From Succinivibrionaceae bacterium UBA3769 (GTDB lineage Bacteria; Pseudomonadota; Gammaproteobacteria; Enterobacterales; Succinivibrionaceae): a stretch of DNA of 6,553 bases. The DNA is taken from the NCBI GenBank assembly GCA_002372325.1, contig DFFT01000041.1, positions 79,135 through 85,687 of the forward strand, given 5' to 3'. This document shows positions 5,139 to 6,553 of this stretch, piece after piece. The translations under genes and the position numbers were made by a program. How positions within the stretch are numbered: position 1 is the stretch's first letter; each line of letters begins with the position of its first letter. The notes under the pieces are model-generated. The model saw nothing but the letters and a program-made list of their open reading frames with translations. It had not been told where the DNA came from and made no database searches.

Positions 5139-6203
5139 ATGGCAACAATCAAAGATGTTTCACGGCTGGCAAACGTTTCCATTTCAACAGTTTCCAGAGT
5201 TATTAACAAGTCTGCCAACGTGGCTCCCGAAAAGGAACAGGCGGTGCTCAAGGCCATGAAGGAGCTGAATTTTCAGCCCAACAGCTTTGCTCAGGCTCTG
5301 GTGAACAAGCGTTCCAACTGCATCGGCGTGCTGGTGGGAGATCTCTGCGGCGGTCCGTTTTTTGCCCAGATGATGCGCGGCATAGAGGATGTTATTCTGC
5401 CGGAAAAGAAGTACGTCATCGTAATGTCCGGCAACCACAATCACGATCGCGAGAAGGACTGCATTGAAGCTCTGATGCTGCGCCGCTGCGATGCCCTTAT
5501 TATTCATTCCAAGGCGCTTTCGGATGACGAGCTTATTGAGTACAGCCAGTCCGGGATTCCCATGGTGTTTGTGAACCGTCTGGTAAGCTCTCTTGAGGAT
5601 CGTTCCGTCTGGGTGGACATTACCGCCGGCATGGCAGATGCGGTGAGACACCTTATCGCCAACGGCCACCGGAAGATTGCCTATATCTGCTCCGATGACG
5701 CGGCCTTCGCCGATGAGAAGGATCGCATGGCCGGTTACAAAATGGCTCTTGAGGAGGCCGGCATCGAGTTTGATCCCAATATTGTCAGCGCGGCCTTCCC
5801 CGATGAAAACGGCGGCTACCGCGCGATCGAGTCTCTCCTGATGCGGGATGCCGGATTCACCGCCTTCGTGGCCTATAATGATGCCATGGCCATCGGAGCC
5901 ATCTCCGCTCTGGCCGACAACAACATTACCGTGCCCGGTCAGGTCAGCGCGGTGGGCTATGATGACAATCCCATCAGCAACTACATTAAGCCGAAGCTCA
6001 CCACGGTGCGCTATCCTATCGAAGAGGTGGGGAAGAGAGCTGCCACTCTGGCCTTGTCCCTGCTTTATGATCGCTCCGAGGAGTTTAACTGGAGATGGCC
6101 CCTTAAGTTCACTCCGGTGCTCATTGAGAAGGCCAGCGTGGCTCAGGCCAGACCCGAGGAGCCGGAAAAGAAGCCTAAGAAGGCGGCTAAAAAGCAGTCA
6201 TAA
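5139..6203 (+). CDS. galR: GalR/GalS-like LacI-family transcriptional repressor
   Basis: Dimeric DNA-binding repressor released by a sugar ligand; close relatives respond to galactose. Residues 2-24 form the helix-turn-helix (TIKDVSRLANVSISTVSRVIN, shortened here to TIKDVSRLA and TVSRVIN), nearly identical in layout to E. coli GalR, with the hinge PNSFAQAL at 47-54. A periplasmic-binding-protein-like ligand domain spans about 60-330, with HNHDREK 100-106, RRCDALIIHSK 115-125, VNR 145-147, AYNDAMA 245-251, VGYDD 272-276 and LTTVRYPI 287-294, all matching GalR. The product has 354 residues (E. coli GalR 343). The difference is a charged tail (338-354) with six lysines at 344-352. Recognition positions 15-16 are Ile-Ser where GalR has Val-Ala, so operator preference may differ. 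The ATG at 5139 is fixed by alignment, yet its ribosome site is poor (GAGTGA, 5124-5129). No galactose genes are adjacent, so the inducer is uncertain. Confidence 0.9.
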   Translation: MATIKDVSRLANVSISTVSRVINKSANVAPEKEQAVLKAMKELNFQPNSFAQALVNKRSNCIGVLVGDLCGGPFFAQMMRGIEDVILPEKKYVIVMSGNHNHDREKDCIEALMLRRCDALIIHSKALSDDELIEYSQSGIPMVFVNRLVSSLEDRSVWVDITAGMADAVRHLIANGHRKIAYICSDDAAFADEKDRMAGYKMALEEAGIEFDPNIVSAAFPDENGGYRAIESLLMRDAGFTAFVAYNDAMAIGAISALADNNITVPGQVSAVGYDDNPISNYIKPKLTTVRYPIEEVGKRAATLALSLLYDRSEEFNWRWPLKFTPVLIEKASVAQARPEEPEKKPKKAAKKQS

Positions 6204-6243
6204 CAGGCTGGAAATTCCGGAGCGGATCTGGGAGAAGTGATCC

Positions 6244-6260
6244 CGGGGAATGATTCCCGG
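6244..6260 (+). other. Small GGGAA/TTCCC hairpin after galR
   Basis: GGGAA (6246-6250) pairs with TTCCC (6254-6258) around TGA, with an outer C-G pair beyond a G-G mismatch. There is no T-tract. It may simply support the mRNA end ahead of the true terminator. Confidence 0.3.
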
Positions 6261-6272
6261 AAGATGATAATG

Positions 6273-6301
6273 AAAGGAACTGGAGTACCGGTTCCTTTTT
6301 T
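6273..6301 (+). terminator. Intrinsic terminator of galR
   Basis: AAAGGAACTGG (6273-6283) pairs with CCGGTTCCTTT (6288-6298), 11 bp with one wobble, around the tetraloop AGTA. The T-run continues to 6301 (TTTTTT from 6296). It lies 70 bases after the galR stop and is a textbook Rho-independent terminator. Confidence 0.93.
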
Positions 6302-6302
6302 G

Positions 6303-6364
6303 TTGCGGCGTATGTGAGCGATGATGTGTCCCGGAAAATGGGGCCTCGCCTCTCTATGCCGCAG
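6303..6364 (+). ncRNA. Possible small structured RNA (imperfect long stem)
   Basis: TGCGGCGTA (6304-6312) pairs with TATGCCGCA (6355-6363), with one G-U. GCGA (6318-6321) pairs in register with TCGC (6346-6349) beyond a 5x5 internal loop. A short CCC/GGG helix is possible inside. The element sits between the galR terminator and a second terminator-like hairpin. No clear promoter precedes it, so an independent RNA is only a hypothesis. Confidence 0.25.
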
Positions 6365-6376
6365 ATATCTGAGGAT

Positions 6377-6430
6377 AAGCCCTGAAGCGGACAAAAGACC
6401 CGGGCTTTAAGACGGCTCCGGGGTTTTCTT
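6377..6430 (+). terminator. Second terminator-like hairpin downstream of galR
   Basis: CCCGG (6399-6403) pairs with CCGGG (6418-6422), extendable by a few outer pairs past a bulge, and is followed by TTTTCTT (6424-6430). An alternative stem, AAGCCC (6377-6382) with GGGCTT (6402-6407), overlaps it. It could back up the galR terminator or end a short RNA starting after 6301. Confidence 0.45.
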
Positions 6431-6553
6431 ATGATGGGATGCCAGTAATTCCGCGCCGAACCGGGGCTCATAATAAAGGCGGGTCAAAACAGCGGAATGA
6501 TCTTTTGCGGGGACGTCTCCGTCATAATACCTTTGTTCCGCACCCAATGACGA
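6431..6553. other. Gene-free right end of window
   Basis: No gene is visible. ATTCCGC (6448-6454) and GCGGAAT (6492-6498) form a 7-bp inverted repeat with a 37-base loop. Two -10-like CATAAT words occur (6469-6474 and 6523-6528), both without a good -35. They may belong to the promoter of a gene beyond the window. A minus-strand open frame (6187-6471) covers the galR terminator and resembles nothing known. Confidence 0.35.

Noticed and set aside
5032..5259. Open frame overlapping the start of galR, possible leader peptide
   Set aside because: Its ATG lies in the TATAAT box, it has no ribosome site, and it runs 120 bases into galR in another frame.
6187..6471. 94-codon minus-strand open frame after galR
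   Set aside because: Overlaps the galR terminator and 3' end and resembles no protein family.

Overview
The window looks like an ordinary chromosomal segment of a moderately GC-rich (by eye) gammaproteobacterium. It holds four complete plus-strand genes, each apparently its own transcription unit: ung (uracil-DNA glycosylase), flrA/fleQ (master flagellar sigma-54 activator), slt (Slt70-type soluble lytic transglycosylase, here with a lipoprotein signal) and a GalR/GalS-like LacI-family repressor. FlrA closely resembles Vibrio FlrA as I remember it, while Ung, Slt and GalR resemble the E. coli proteins. A polarly flagellated gammaproteobacterium fits best. Aeromonadales, perhaps Succinivibrionaceae, is a guess from protein flavour and gene content, not something the sequence proves.

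Layout: 1-155 holds an 11-G homopolymer at the left edge and a possible extended -10 promoter for ung (156-836). The 837-991 gap has mutually exclusive hairpins and an operator-like palindrome with a TTGACA box. flrA is best read from the ATG at 992 to 2476 and ends in a strong intrinsic terminator (2530-2565). The 408-base gap before slt has no convincing gene but many inverted repeats and a candidate -10 box. slt runs 2885-4915. The 223-base gap before galR holds a 10-bp inverted repeat, a TACCGGTA palindrome beside an extended -10 box, a perfect TATAAT, and a terminator-like hairpin inside the presumed galR leader. galR runs 5139-6203 and ends in an excellent terminator (6273-6301). The last 250 bases have no gene, but contain a long imperfect stem followed by a second terminator-like hairpin.

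The four genes share no obvious pathway: DNA repair, flagellar regulation, cell-wall turnover and sugar-responsive repression. The most notable points are substitutions in the presumed c-di-GMP contact motifs of FlrA, the absence of flrBC next to flrA, the lipobox on Slt, a lysine-rich tail on the GalR-like repressor, an attenuator-like leader before galR, and a possible small structured RNA after it. I see no mobile element, CRISPR array, tRNA or rRNA, and no clearly new multi-gene system.
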